From assembly GCA_958298945.1 (NCBI GenBank), contig OY282608.1:22297933-22361932 (forward strand): 64,000 nt of DNA, in the 5' to 3' direction. Shown piece after piece: positions 27,371-42,180 of this stretch. Both the position numbers and the translations under genes were made by a program. Source of the DNA: Atherix ibis. Lineage: Eukaryota; Arthropoda; Insecta; Diptera; Athericidae. Numbering within the stretch: the stretch's first letter is position 1; every line of letters begins with the position of its first letter. Below the pieces are notes generated by a model. The model was not told the origin of the DNA and made no database searches. It saw nothing but the letters and a program-made list of their open reading frames with translations.

Positions 27371-28293
27371 AAATTAACAATCCAACAAACGAACTAACCA
27401 ACAAACCAACAAGCCAACAAGCCAACAAACCAACAAACCAACAAACCAACAAACCAACAAGCCAACAAGCCAAAAAACCAACAAACCAACAAGCCAACAA
27501 ACCAACAAACCAACAAACCAACAAGCCAACAAACCAACAAACCAACAAACCAAGTAACCAACAAGCCAACAAACCAACAAGCCAACAAACCAACAATCCA
27601 ACAAGCCAACAAACCAACAAAGCAACAAACCAAAAAACAAACAAACCAAAAAACCAACAAACCAACAAACCATCAAACGAACAAAGCAACAAGCCAACAA
27701 GCCAACAAACCAACAAACCAACAAGCCAACAAACCAACAAACTAACAAGCCAACAAGCCAACAAACCAACAAACCAACAAACCAACAAGCCAACAAACCA
27801 ACAAACCAACACGCCAACAAACCAACAAGCCAACAAACCAACAAACCAACAAACCAAGTAACCAAAAAGCCAATAAACTAACAAACCAACAAGCCAACAA
27901 ACCAACAAACCAACAAGCCAACAAGCCAACAAACCAACAAACCAACAAACCAACAATCCAACAGACCAGCAAGCCAACAAACTAAGTAACCAACAAGCCA
28001 ACAAACCAACAAACCAATAAACCAACATGCAAACAAACCAACAAAATAAGTAACCAACAAGCCAACAAACCAACAAACCAACAAGCCAACAAACCAACAA
28101 ACCAACAAACTAACAAACCAACAAGCCAAAAAACCAACAAGCCAACAAACCAACAAACCAACAAGCCAACAAGCCAACAAACCAACAAACCAACAAACCA
28201 ACAAGCCAACAAACCAACAAGCCATCAAGCCAACAAACCAACAAACCAACAAACCAACAAACCAACAAGCCAACAAGCCAACAAACCAACAAA
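27371..28293. repeat. 923-base core, copy A
   Basis: This stretch runs from an AAATTAACAATCC marker to a CCATTAAAGG marker. The same pair of markers is exactly 923 bases apart here and at 34803, 37585 and 42181, while copy B (32145) has 827, shorter by 12 octamers. Inside are, in order, a CAAACGAA-CTAACCAA pair, GTAACCAA units, a CAAACCAT composite, CACGCCAA, and a second GTAACCAA-AAAGCCAA pair. A few substitutions set this copy apart, such as AAAACAAAC near 27628 where others have AAAACCAAC. Confidence 0.85.
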
Positions 28294-28620
28294 CCATTAA
28301 AGGAACAAACCAACAAACCAACAAGCCAACAAACCAACAAACCAACAAACCAAGTAACCAAAAAGCCAACAAACTAACAAACCAACAAGCCAACAAGCCA
28401 ACAAACCAACAAACCAACAAAGCAACAAGCCAACAAACCAACAAACCAACAAACCAACAAGCCAACAAGCCAACAAACCAACAAACCAACAAGCCTACAA
28501 GCCAACAAACCAACAAGTCAACAAACCAACAAACCAACAAACCAAAAAACCAACAAACCAACAACCCAACAAACCAACAAACTAAGTAACCAACAAGCCA
28601 CAAACCAACAAACCAACAGC
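28294..28620. repeat. CCATTAAAGG to GCCACAAACC marker block, first copy
   Basis: CCATTAAAGG opens and GCCACAAACC with CAACAGCC closes a block repeated through the right half. The opening marker lies at 28294, 32972, 35726, 38508, 43104, 47412 and 50202. The closing marker lies at 28597, 33259, 36029, 38819, 43399, 47707 and 50497. The internal distances are 303, 287, 303, 311, 295, 295 and 295 bases, all equal modulo 8. GCCACAAACC and CAACAGCC are short units that shift the octamer register, so they are unlikely to have arisen more than once. Confidence 0.85.
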
Positions 28621-31600
28621 CAACAAACCAACAAAACAACAAACCAACAAACCAACAAGCCAACAAACCAACAAACCAACAAACCAACAAACCAACAAAC
28701 CAACAAACCAACAAACCAACAAACCAACAAACCAACAAACCAACAAACCAACAAACCAACAAACCAACAAACCAACAAGCCAACAAACCAACAAACAAAT
28801 AAACCAACAAACCAAAAAACCAACACACCAACAAACCAACAAACCAACAAACCAAAAAACCAACAAACCAACAAACCAACAAACCAACAAACCAACAAGC
28901 CAACAAACTAACAAACAAACAAACCAAGTAACCAAAAAGCCAACAAACTAACAAACCAACAAGCCAACTAGCCAACAAACCAACAAGCCAACAAACCAAC
29001 AAACCAACAAAGCAACAAGCCAACAAGCCAACAAACCAACAAACCAACAAGCCAACAAACCAACAAACCAACAAGCCAACAAGCCAACAAACCAACAAAC
29101 CAACAAACCAACAAACCAAATAACCAAAAAGCCAACAAGCTAACAAACCAATCAGCCAACAAGCCAACAAACCAACAAACCAACAAACCAACAAGCCAAC
29201 AAGCCAACAAGCCAACAAACCAACAAACCAACAAACCAACACACCAACAAACTAAGTAACCAACAAGCCAACAAACCAACAAACCAACAAGCCAACAAGC
29301 CAAAAAACCAACAAACCAACAAGCAAACAAACCAACAAACCAACAAGCCAACAAACCAACCAACCAACAAACCAAAAAACCAACAAACCAACAAACCAAC
29401 AAACCAACAAACCAACAAACCAACAAGCCAACAAACCAACAAACCAACAAACCAACAAACCAAGTAACCAAAAAGCCAACAAACTAACAAACCAATAAGC
29501 CAACAAGCCAACAATCCAACAAGCCAACAAACCAACAAACCAACAAAGCAAGAAGCCAACAAGCCAACAAACCAACAAAGCAACAAACCAACACACCAAC
29601 AAACTAAGTAACCAACAAGCCAACAAACCAACAAACCAACAAGCCAACAAGCCAAAAAACCAACAAACCAACAAGCAAACAAACCAACAAACCAACAACC
29701 CAACAAACCAACAAACCAACAAACCAAAAAACCAACAAACCAACAAACCAACAAACCAACAAACCAACAAACCAACAAGCCAACAAGCCAACACCAACAA
29801 CCCAACAAACCAAGTAACCAAAAAGTTAACAAACTAACAAACCAACAAGCCAACAAGCCAACAAACCAACAAACCAACAAACCAACAAGCCAACATACCA
29901 ACAAACAAACAAACCAACAAACCAACAAACCAACAAACCAACAACCCAAAAAACCAACAAACCAACAAGCCAACAAGCCAACAAACCAACAAACCAACAA
30001 ACCAAAAAACCAACAAACCAACAACCCAACAAACCAACAAACTAAGTAACCAACAAGCCACAAACCAACAAACCAACAGCCAACAAACCAACAAAACAAC
30101 AAACCAACAAACCAACAAGCCAACAAACCAACAAACCAACAAACCAACAAACCAACAAACCAACAAACCAACAAACCAACAAACCAACAAACCAACAAAC
30201 CAACAAACCAACAAACCAACAAACCAACAAGCCAACAAACCAACAAACAAATAAACTAACAAACCAAAAAACCAACAAACCAACAAACCAACAAACCAAC
30301 AAGCCAACAAACTAACAAACAAACAAACCAAGTAACCAAAAAGCCAACAAACTAACAAACCAACAAGCCAACAAGCCAACAAACCAACAAACAACAAACC
30401 AACAACCCAACAAGCAAACAAACTAACAAACTAACAAACCAACAAGCCAACAAACCAACAAACCAACAAGCCAACAGACCAACAAGCCAACAAACCAACA
30501 AACCAACAAGCGAAAAAAACCAACAAACCAACAAGCCAACAAACCAACAAACCAACAAACCAACAAACCAACAAACCAACAACCCAACAAGCCAACAAAC
30601 CAACAAACCAACAAGCCAGCAAACCAACAAACCAACAAACCAACAAGCCAACAAACCAACAAGCCAACAAACCAACAAACCAACAAGCCAACAAGCCAAC
30701 AAACCAACAAACCAACAAGCCAACAAGCCAGCAAACCAACAAACCAACAAGCCAACAAACCAGCAAACAAATAAACTAACCAACAAACCAACAAACCAAC
30801 AAGCCAACAAGCCAACAAGCCAACAAGCCAACAAGCCAACAAACCAACAAGCCAACAAAGCAACAAACCAACAAACAAATAAACCAACAAACCAACAAAC
30901 CAACAAACCAACAAACCAACAAACCAACAAACCAACAAACAAATAAAGCAACCAACCAACAAACCAACAAACCAACAAACCAACAAACCAATTTACCAAC
31001 AAAGCAACAAACCAACAAGCCAACAAACCAACAAACCAACAAACCAACAAACCAAGTAACCAAAAAGCCAACAAGCCAACAAACCAACAAACCAACAAAC
31101 CAACAAGCCAACAAACCAATAAGCCAACAAACCAACAAACCAACAAGCCTACAAGCCAACAAACCAACAAACCAATAAACCAACAAGCCAACAAAGCAAC
31201 AAACCAACAAGCCAACAAGCCAACAAACCAACAAACCAACAAACCAACAAGCCAACAAGCCAACAAACGAACAAACCAACAAGCCAACAAACCGACAAAC
31301 CAACAAGCCAACAAGCCAACAAACCAACAAACCAAAAAGCCAACAAGCCAACAAACCAACAAACCAACAAGCCAACAAACCAACAAACAAATAAACCAAC
31401 ATGCCAACAAACTAACAAACTAAGCAACCAACAAACCAACAAACCAACAAGCCAACAAGCCAACAAACCAAAAAACCCACAAACCAACAAACCAACACAC
31501 CAAGTAACCAACAAACCAACAAATCTTCAAACGAACAAAGCAACAAACCAACAAACCAACAAACCAACAAACCAACAAACCAACAAACCAACAAGCCAAC

Positions 31601-32144
31601 AAACCAACAAACCAACAAGCCAACAAACCAACAACCCAACAAACCAACATGCCAACAAACCAACAAACTAAGTAACCAACAAGCCAACAAACCAACAAAC
31701 CAACAAACCAACAAGCCAACAAACCAACAAACCAACAAACTAACAAACCAACAAACCAACAAACCAACAAAACAACAAGCCAACAAGCCAACAAACCAAC
31801 AAACCAACAAGCCAACAAACCAACAAACCAACAAACCAACAAGCCAACAAACCAACAAGCCAACAAACCAACAAACCAAAAAGCCAACAAGCCAACAAAC
31901 CAACAAACCAACAAGCCAACAAGCCAACAAACCAACAAACCAACAAGCCAACAAACCAACAAACAAATAAACCAACAAACCAACAAACCAACAAACCAAA
32001 AAGCCAACAAGCCAACATACCAACAAACCCACAAGCCAACAGGCCAACAAACCAACAAACAAATAAACCAACAAACCAACAAACCAGCAAACCAACAAAC
32101 CAAAAAACCAACAAACCAACAAGCCAACAAGCCAACAAACCAAC

Positions 32145-32971
32145 AAATTAACAATCCAACAAACAAACTAACCAACAAACCAACAAGCCAACAAGCCAAC
32201 AAACCAACAAACCAACAAACCAACAAACCAACAAGCCAACAAGCCAACAAACCAACAAACCAACAAGCCAACAATCCAACAAGCCAACAAACCAACAAAG
32301 CAACAAACCAAAAAACCAACAAACCAAAAAACCAACAAACCAACAAACCATCAAACGAACAAAGCAACAAGCCAACAAGCCAACAAACCAACAAACCAAC
32401 AAGCCAACAAACCAACAAACTAACAAGCCAACAAGCCAACAAACCAACAAACCAACAAACCAACAAGCCAACAAACCAACAAACCAACACGCCAACAAAC
32501 CAACAAGCCAACAAACCAACAAACCAACAAACCAAGTAACCAAAAAGCCAATAAACTAACAAACCAACAAGCCAACAAACCAACAAACCAACAAGCCAAC
32601 AAGCCAACAAACCAACAAACCAACAAACCAACAATCCAACAGACCAGCAAGCCAACAAACTAAGTAACCAACAAGCCAACAAACCAACAAACCAATAAAC
32701 CAACATGCCAACAAACCAACAAAATAAGTAACCAACAAGCCAACAAACCAACAAACCAACAAGCCAACAAACCAACAAACCAACAAACTAACAAACCAAC
32801 AAGCCAAAAAACCAACAAGCCAACAAACCAACAAACCAACAAGCCAACAAGCCAACAAACCAACAAACCAACAAACCAACAAGCCAACAAACCAACAAGC
32901 CATCAAGCCAACAAACCAACAAACCAACAAATTAACAAACCAACAAGCCAACAAGCCAACAAACCAACAAA
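32145..32971. repeat. 923-base core, copy B, shortened by 96 bases
   Basis: The AAATTAACAATCC and CCATTAAAGG markers are 827 bases apart, exactly 12 octamers fewer than in the other four copies. The missing part corresponds to a stretch with a GTAACCAA unit present in copies A, C and D. The next unit after the first marker is CAAACAAA rather than CAAACGAA. Confidence 0.8.
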
Positions 32972-34802
32972 CCATTAAAGGAACAAACCAACAAACCAAC
33001 AAGCCAACAAACCAACAAACCAACAAACCAAGTAACCAAAAAGCCAACAAACTAACAAACCAACAAGCCAACAAGCCAACAAACCAACAAACCAACAAAG
33101 CAACAAGCCAACAAACCAACAAACCAACAAACCAACAAGCCAACAAGCCAACAAACCAACAAACCAACAAGCCAACAAGCCAACAAACCAACAAGTCAAC
33201 AAACCAACAAACCAACAAACCAAAAAACCAACAAACCAACAACCCAACAAACCAACAAGCCACAAACCAACAAACCAACAGCCAACAAACCAACAAAACA
33301 ACAAACCAACAAACCAACAAGCCAACAAACCAACAAACCAACAAACCAACAAACCAACAAACCAACAAACCAACAAACCAACAAACCAACAAACCAACAA
33401 ACCAACAAACCAACAAACCAACAAACCAACAAACCAACAAACCAACAAACCAACAACCCAACAAGCCAACAAACCAACAAACCAACAAGCCAGCAAACCA
33501 ACAAACCAACAAACCAACAAGCCAACAAACCAACAAGCCAACAAACCAACAAACCAACAAGCCAACAAGCCAACAAACCAACAAACCAACAAGCCAACAA
33601 GCCAGCAAACCAACAAACCAACAAGCCAACAAACCAGCAAACAAATAAACTAACCAACAAACCAACAAACCAACAAGCCAACAAGCCAACAAGCCAACAA
33701 GCCAACAAGCCAACAAACCAACAAGCCAACAAAGCAACAAACCAACAAACAAATAAACCAACAAACCAACAAACCAACAAACCAACAAACCAACAAACCA
33801 ACAAACCAACAAACAAATAAAGCAACCAACCAACAAACCAACAAACCAACAAACCAACAAACCAATTTACCAACAAAGCAACAAACCAACAAGCCAACAA
33901 ACCAACAAACCAACAAACCAACAAACCAAGTAACCAAAAAGCCAACAAGCCAACAAACCAACAAACCAACAAACCAACAAGCCAACAAACCAATAAGCCA
34001 ACAAACCAACAAACCAACAAGCCTACAAGCCAACAAACCAACAAACCAATAAACCAACAAGCCAACAAAGCAACAAACCAACAAGCCAACAAGCCAACAA
34101 ACCAACAAACCAACAAACCAACAAGCCAACAAGCCAACAAACGAACAAACCAACAAGCCAACAAACCGACAAACCAACAAGCCAACAAGCCAACAAACCA
34201 ACAAACCAAAAAGCCAACAAGCCAACAAACCAACAAACCAACAAGCCAACAAACCAACAAACAAATAAACCAACATGCCAACAAACTAACAAACTAAGCA
34301 ACCAACAAACCAACAAACCAACAAGCCAACAAGCCAACAAACCAAAAAACCCACAAACCAACAAACCAACACACCAAGTAACCAACAAACCAACAAATCT
34401 TCAAACGAACAAAGCAACAAACCAACAAACCAACAAACCAACAAACCAACAAACCAACAAACCAACAAGCCAACAAACCAACAAACCAACAAACCAACAA
34501 GCCAACAAACCAACAAGCCAACAAACCAACAAACCAAAAAGCCAACAAGCCAACAAACCAACAAACCAACAAGCCAACAAGCCAACAAACCAACAAACCA
34601 ACAAGCCAACAAACCAACAAACAAATAAACCAACAAACCAACAAACCAACAAACCAAAAAGCCAACAAGCCAACATACCAACAAACCCACAAGCCAACAG
34701 GCCAACAAACCAACAAACAAATAAACCAACAAACCAACAAACCAGCAAACCAACAAACCAAAAAACCAACAAACCAACAAGCCAACAAGCCAACAAACCA
34801 AC

Positions 34803-35725
34803 AAATTAACAATCCAACAAACGAACTAACCAACAAACCAACAAGCCAACAAGCCAACAAACCAACAAACCAACAAACCAACAAACCAACAAGCCAACAA
34901 GCCAACAAACCAACAAACCAACAAGCCAACAAACCAACAAACCAACAAACCAACAAGCCAACAAACCAACAAACCAACAAACCAAGTAACCAACAAGCCA
35001 ACAAACCAACAAGCCAACAAACCAACAATCCAACAAGCCAACAAACCAACAAAGCAACAAACCAAAAAACCAACAAACCAAAAAACCAACAAACCAACAA
35101 ACCATCAAACGAACAAAGCAACAAGCCAACAAGCCAACAAACCAACAAACCAACAAGCCAACAAACCAACAAACTAACAAGCCAACAAGCCAACAAACCA
35201 ACAAACCAACAAACCAACAAGCCAACAAACCAACAAACCAACACGCCAACAAACCAACAAGCCAACAAACCAACAAACCAACAAACCAAGTAACCAAAAA
35301 GCCAATAAACTAACAAACCAACAAGCCAACAAACCAACAAACCAACAAGCCAACAAGCCAACAAACCAACAAACCAACAAACCAACAATCCAACAGACCA
35401 GCAAGCCAACAAACTAAGTAACCAACAAGCCAACAAACCAACAAACCAATAAACCAACATGCCAACAAACCAACAAAATAAGTAACCAACAAGCCAACAA
35501 ACCAACAAACCAACAAGCCAACAAACCAACAAACCAACAAACTAACAAACCAACAAGCCAAAAAACCAACAAGCCAACAAACCAACAAACCAACAAGCCA
35601 ACAAGCCAACAAACCAACAAACCAACAAACCAACAAGCCAACAAACCAACAAGCCATCAAGCCAACAAACCAACAAACCAACAAATTAACAAACCAACAA
35701 GCCAACAAGCCAACAAACCAACAAA
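34803..35725. repeat. 923-base core, copy C
   Basis: This core has the same length and marker order as copy A. The offset to copy D is 2,782 bases at both ends, so the two cores have not changed in length relative to each other. Confidence 0.85.
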
Positions 35726-37584
35726 CCATTAAAGGAACAAACCAACAAACCAACAAGCCAACAAACCAACAAACCAACAAACCAAGTAACCAAAAAGCCA
35801 ACAAACTAACAAACCAACAAGCCAACAAGCCAACAAACCAACAAACCAACAAAGCAACAAGCCAACAAACCAACAAACCAACAAACCAACAAGCCAACAA
35901 GCCAACAAACCAACAAACCAACAAGCCAACAAGCCAACAAACCAACAAGTCAACAAACCAACAAACCAACAAACCAAAAAACCAACAAACCAACAACCCA
36001 ACAAACCAACAAACTAAGTAACCAACAAGCCACAAACCAACAAACCAACAGCCAACAAACCAACAAAACAACAAACCAACAAACCAACAAGCCAACAAAC
36101 CAACAAACCAACAAACCAACAAACCAACAAACCAACAAACCAACAAACCAACAAACCAACAAACCAACAAACCAACAAACCAACAAACCAACAAACAAAT
36201 AAACCAACAAACCAAAAAACCAACACACCAACAAACCAACAAACCAACAAACCAAAAAACCAACAAACCAACAAACCAACAAACCAACAAGCCAACAAAC
36301 TAACAAACAAACAAACCAAGTAACCAAAAAGCCAACAAACTAACAAACCAACAAGCCAACAAGCCAACAAACCAACAAGCCAACAAACCAACAAACCAAC
36401 AAAGCAACAAGCCAACAAGCCAACAAACCAACAAACCAACAAGCCAACAAACCAACAAACATACAAGCCAACAAGCCAACAAACCAACAAACCAACAAAC
36501 CAACAAACCAAATAACCAAAAAGCCAACAAGCTAACAAACCAACAAACCAACAAGCCAACAAACCAACAAACCAACAAACCAACAAGCCAACAAGCCAAC
36601 AAACCAACAAACCAACAAACCAACACACCAACAAACTAAGTAACCAACAAGCCAACAAACCAACAAACCAACAAGCCAACAAGCCAAAAAACCAACAAAC
36701 CAACAAGCAAACAAACCAACAAACCAACAAGCCAACAAACCAACAAACCAACAAACCAAAAAACCAACAAACCAACAAACCAACAAACCAACAAACCAAC
36801 AAACCAACAAGCCAACAAACCAACAAACCAACAAACCAACAAACCAAGTAACCAAAAAGCCAACAAACTAACAAACCAATAAGCCAACAAGCCAACAATC
36901 CAACAAGCCAACAAACCAACAAACCAACAAAGCAACAAGCCAACAAGCCAACAAACCAACAAACCAACAAGCCAACAAACCAACAAACCAACAAGCCAAC
37001 AAGCCAACAAACCAACAAACCAACAAACCAACAAACCAAATAACCAAAAAGCCAACATGCTAACAAACCAATAAGCCAACAAGCCAACAATCCAACAAGC
37101 CAACAAACCAACAAACCAACAAAGCAACAAGCCAACAAGCCAACAAACCAACAAACCAACAAGCCAACAAACCAACAAACCAACAAGCCAACAAACCAAC
37201 AAACCAACAAAACAACAAGCCAACAAGCCAACAAACCAACAAACCAACAAGCCAACAAACCAACAAACCAACAAACCAACAAGCCAACAAACCAACAAGC
37301 CAACAAACCAACAAACCAAAAAGCCAACAAGCCAACAAACCAACAAACCAACAAGCCAACAAGCCAACAAACCAACAAACCAACAAGCCAACAAACCAAC
37401 AAACAAATAAACCAACAAACCAACAAACCAACAAACCAAAAAGCCAACAAGCCAACATACCAACAAACCCACAAGCCAACAGGCCAACAAACCAACAAAC
37501 AAATAAACCAACAAACCAACAAACCAGCAAACCAACAAACCAAAAAACCAACAAACCAACAAGCCAACAAGCCAACAAACCAAC

Positions 37585-38507
37585 AAATTAACAATCCAAC
37601 AAACGAACTAACCAACAAACCAACAAGCCAACAAGCCAACAAACCAACAAACCAACAAACCAACAAACCAACAAGCCAACAAGCCAACAAACCAACAAAC
37701 CAACAAGCCAACAAACCAACAAACCAACAAACCAACAAGCCAACAAACCAACAAACCAACAAACCAAGTAACCAACAAGCCAACAAACCAACAAGCCAAC
37801 AAACCAACAATCCAACAAGCCAACAAACCAACAAAGCAACAAACCAAAAAACCAACAAACCAAAAAACCAACAAACCAACAAACCATCAAACGAACAAAG
37901 CAACAAGCCAACAAGCCAACAAACCAACAAACCAACAAGCCAACAAACCAACAAACTAACAAGCCAACAAGCCAACAAACCAACAAACCAACAAACCAAC
38001 AAGCCAACAAACCAACAAACCAACACGCCAACAAACCAACAAGCCAACAAACCAACAAACCAACAAACCAAGTAACCAAAAAGCCAATAAACTAACAAAC
38101 CAACAAGCCAACAAACCAACAAACCAACAAGCCAACAAGCCAACAAACCAACAAACCAACAAACCAACAATCCAACAGACCAGCAAGCCAACAAACTAAG
38201 TAACCAACAAGCCAACAAACCAACAAACCAATAAACCAACATGCCAACAAACCAACAAAATAAGTAACCAACAAGCCATCAAACCAACAAACCAACAAGC
38301 CAACAAACCAACAAACCAACAAACTAACAAACCAACAAGCCAAAAAACCAACAAGCCAACAAACCAACAAACCAACAAGCCAACAAGCCAACAAACCAAC
38401 AAACCAACAAACCAACAAGCCAACAAACCAACAAGCCATCAAGCCAACAAACCAACAAACCAACAAATTAACAAACCAACAAGCCAACAAGCCAACAAAC
38501 CAACAAA
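37585..38507. repeat. 923-base core, copy D
   Basis: The core has the same length as copies A, C and E, and lies 2,782 bases after copy C and 4,596 before copy E. One visible substitution is CCATCAAACC near 38277 where the others read CCAACAAACC. Confidence 0.85.
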
Positions 38508-41500
38508 CCATTAAAGGAACAAACCAACAAACCAACAAGCCAACAAACCAACAAACCAACAAACCAAGTAACCAAAAAGCCAACAAACTAACAAACCAAC
38601 AAGCCAACAAGCCAACAAACCAACAAACCAACAAAGCAACAAGCCAACAAACCAACAAACCAACAAACCAACAAGCCAACAAGCCAACAAGCCAACAAAC
38701 CAACAAACCAACAAGCCAACAAGCCAACAAACCAACAAGTCAACAAACCAACAAACCAACAAACCAAAAAACCAACAAACCAACAACCCAACAAACCAAC
38801 AAACTAAGTAACCAACAAGCCACAAACCAACAAACCAACAGCCAACAAACCAACAAAACAACAAACCAACAAACCAACAAGCCAACAAACCAACAAACCA
38901 ACAAACCAACAAACCAACAAACCAACAAACCAACAAACCAACAAACCAACAAACCAACAAACCAACAAACCAACAAACCAACAAACAAATAAACCAACAA
39001 ACCAAAAAACCAACACACCAACAAACCAACAAACCAACAAACCAAAAAACCAACAAACCAACAAACCAACAAACCAACAAGCCAACAAACTAACAAACAA
39101 ACAAACCAAGTAACCAAAAAGCCAACAAACTAACAAACCAACAAGCCAACAAGCCAACAAACCAACAAGCCAACAAACCAACAAACCAACAAAGCAACAA
39201 GCCAACAAGCCAACAAACCAACAAACCAACAAGCCAACAAACCAACAAACATACAAGCCAACAAGCCAACAAACCAACAAACCAACAAACCAACAAACCA
39301 AATAACCAAAAAGCCAACAAGCTAACAAACCAACAAACCAACAAGCCAACAAACCAACAAACCAACAAACCAACAAGCCAACAAGCCAACAAACCAACAA
39401 ACCAACAAACCAACACACCAACAAACTAAGTAACCAACAAGCCAACAAACCAACAAACCAACAAGCCAACAAGCCAAAAAACCAACAAACCAACAAGCAA
39501 ACAAACCAACAAACCAACAAGCCAACAAACCAACAAACCAACAAACCAAAAAACCAACAAACCAACAAACCAACAAACCAACAAACCAACAAACCAACAA
39601 GCCAACAAACCAACAAACCAACAAACCAACAAACCAAGTAACCAAAAAGCCAACAAACTAACAAACCAATAAGCCAACAAGCCAACAATCCAACAAGCCA
39701 ACAAACCAACAAACCAACAAAGCAACAAGCCAACAAGCCAACAAACCAACAAACCAACAAGCCAACAAACCAACAAACCAACAAGCCAACAAGCCAACAA
39801 ACCAACAAACCAACAAACCAACAAACCAAATAACCAAAAAGCCAACATGCTAACAAACCAACAAGCCAACAAGCCAACAAACCAACAAACCAACAAACCA
39901 ACAAGCCAACAAGCCAACAAACCAACAAACCAACAAACCAACACACCAACAAACTAAGTAACCAACAAGCCAACAAACCAACAAACCAACAAGCCAACAA
40001 GCCAAAAAACCAACAAACCAAAAAGCAAACAAACCAACAAACCAACAAGCCAACAAACCAACAAACCAACAAACCAAAAAACCAACAAACCAACAAACCA
40101 ACAAACCAACAAACCAACAAACCAACAAGCCAACAAACCAACAAACCAACAAACCAACAAACCAAGTAATCAAAAAGCCAACAAACTAACAAACCAATAA
40201 GCCAACAAGCCAACAATCCAACAAGCCAACAAACCAACAAACCAACAAAGCAACAAGCCAACAAGCCAACAAACCAACAAAGCAACAAGCCAACAAACCA
40301 ACTAACCAACAAGCCAACAAGCCAACACCAACAACCCAACAAACCAAGTAACCAAAAAGTTAACAAACTAACAAACCAACAAGCCAACAAGCCAACAAAC
40401 CAACAAACCAACAAACCAACAAGCCAACATACCAACAAACAAACAAACCAACAAACCAACAAACCAACAAACCAACAACCCAAAAAACCAACAAACCAAC
40501 AAGCCAACAAGCCAAAAAACCAACAAACTAACAAACCAACAAACGAACTAACCAACAAACCAACAAGCCAACAAACCAACAAACCAACAAACCAACAAAC
40601 CAACAAACTAAGTAACCAACAAGCCAACAAACCAACAAACCAACAAGCCAACAAACCAACAAACCAACAAACCACCAAACCAACAAACTAACAAACCTAC
40701 AAACCAAAAAACCAAAAAACCAACAAACCAACAAACCAACAAACCAACAAACCAACAAACCAACAAACCAACAAACCAACAAGCCAACAAACCAACAAAC
40801 CAACAAACCAACAAGCCAACAAACCAACAAGCCAACAAACCAAGTAACCAAAAAGCCAACAAACTAACAAACCAACAAGCCAACGAGCCAACAAACCAAT
40901 AAACCAACAAAGCAACAAGCCAACAAGCCAACAAACCAACAAACCAACAAGCCAACAAACCAACAAACCAACAAGCCAACAAGCCAACAAACCAACAAAC
41001 CAAAAAACTAACAAGCCAACAAACCAACAAACCAACAATCCAACAAACAACCAAACCAACAAACCAACAAGCCAACAAACCAACAAACCAACAAACCAAA
41101 AAACCAACAAACCAACAAACCAACAAACCAACAAACTAACAAGCCAACAAGCCAACAAACAAACAAGCCAACAAACCAACAAGCCAACAAACCAACAAAC
41201 CAACAAACCAAGTAACCAAAAAGCCACCAAACTAACAAACCAACAAGCCAACAAACCAACAAGCCAACAAATCAACAAGCCAACAAGCCAACAAACCAAC
41301 AAAGCAACAAACCAAAAAACCAACAAACCAAAAAACCAACAAACCAACAAACCATCAAACGAACAAAGCAACAAGCCAACGAGCCAACAAACCAACAAAC
41401 CAACAAGCCAACAAACCAACAAACCAACAAGCCAACAAGCCAACAAGCCAACAAGCCAACAAACCAACAAACCAACAAACCAACAAGCCAACAAACTAAC

Positions 41501-42180
41501 AAACCAACAAGCCAACAAACCAACAAACCAACAAACCAACAAACCAACAAACCAACAAACCAACAAACCAACAAACCAACAAACCAACAAACCAACAAAC
41601 CAACAAACCAACAAACCAACAAACCAACAAGCCAATAAACCAACAAGCCAACAAACCAACAAACCAAAAAGCCAACAAGCCAACAAACCAACAAACCAAC
41701 AAGCCAACAAGCCAACAAACCAACAAACCAACAAACCAACAAACCAACAAACCAACAAACCAACAAACCAACAAACCAACAAACCAACAAACCAACAAAC
41801 CAACAAACCAACAAAACAACAAGCCAACAAGCCAACAAACCAACAAACCAACAAGCCAACAAACCAACAAACCAACAAACCAACAAGCCAACAAACCAAC
41901 AAGCCAACAAACCAACAAACCAAAAAGACAACAAGCCAACAAACCAACAAACCAACAAGCCAACAAGCCAACAAACCAACAAACCAACAAGCCAACAAAC
42001 CAACAAACAAATAAACCAACAAACCAACAAATCAAAAAGCCAACAAGCCAACAAACCAACAAACCCACAAGCCAACAAGCCAACAAACCAACAAACAAAT
42101 AAACCAACAAACCAACAAACCAGCAAACCAACAAACCAAAAAACCAACAAACCAACAAGCCAACAAGCCAACAAACCAAC

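Larger units (their letters stand above)
25850..36028. repeat. Higher-order repeat copies A, B and C
   Basis: Three long copies share dense markers. Copy A starts at about 25856, B at about 30389, and C within a canonical run before 33455. ACAAACCAGC lies at 26221, 30755 and 33629, and AAATCTTCAAACG at 26987, 31521 and 34395, both giving offsets of 4,534 and 2,874. ATTTACC markers (motif start) lie at 26461, 27101, 30987 and 33861. Copies differ by blocks that are multiples of 8: 144 bases between A and B, 120 and 96 between B and C. About 1.4 kb between A and B (28960-30388) carries other material, including CAACACCAAC at 29791 and a second GCCACAAACC at 30057. No gene is present. Confidence 0.8.

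Noticed and set aside
36014..38242. Open frame of 742 codons on the - strand with an LLVCWFVG repeat, the longest of many such frames
   Set aside because: The octamer has no stop codon in any frame and TTG occurs in every unit, so such frames are automatic. All three frames give the same peptide, frames overlap everywhere, there is no ribosome-binding or promoter sequence, and ends fall simply at CTA-containing variants.
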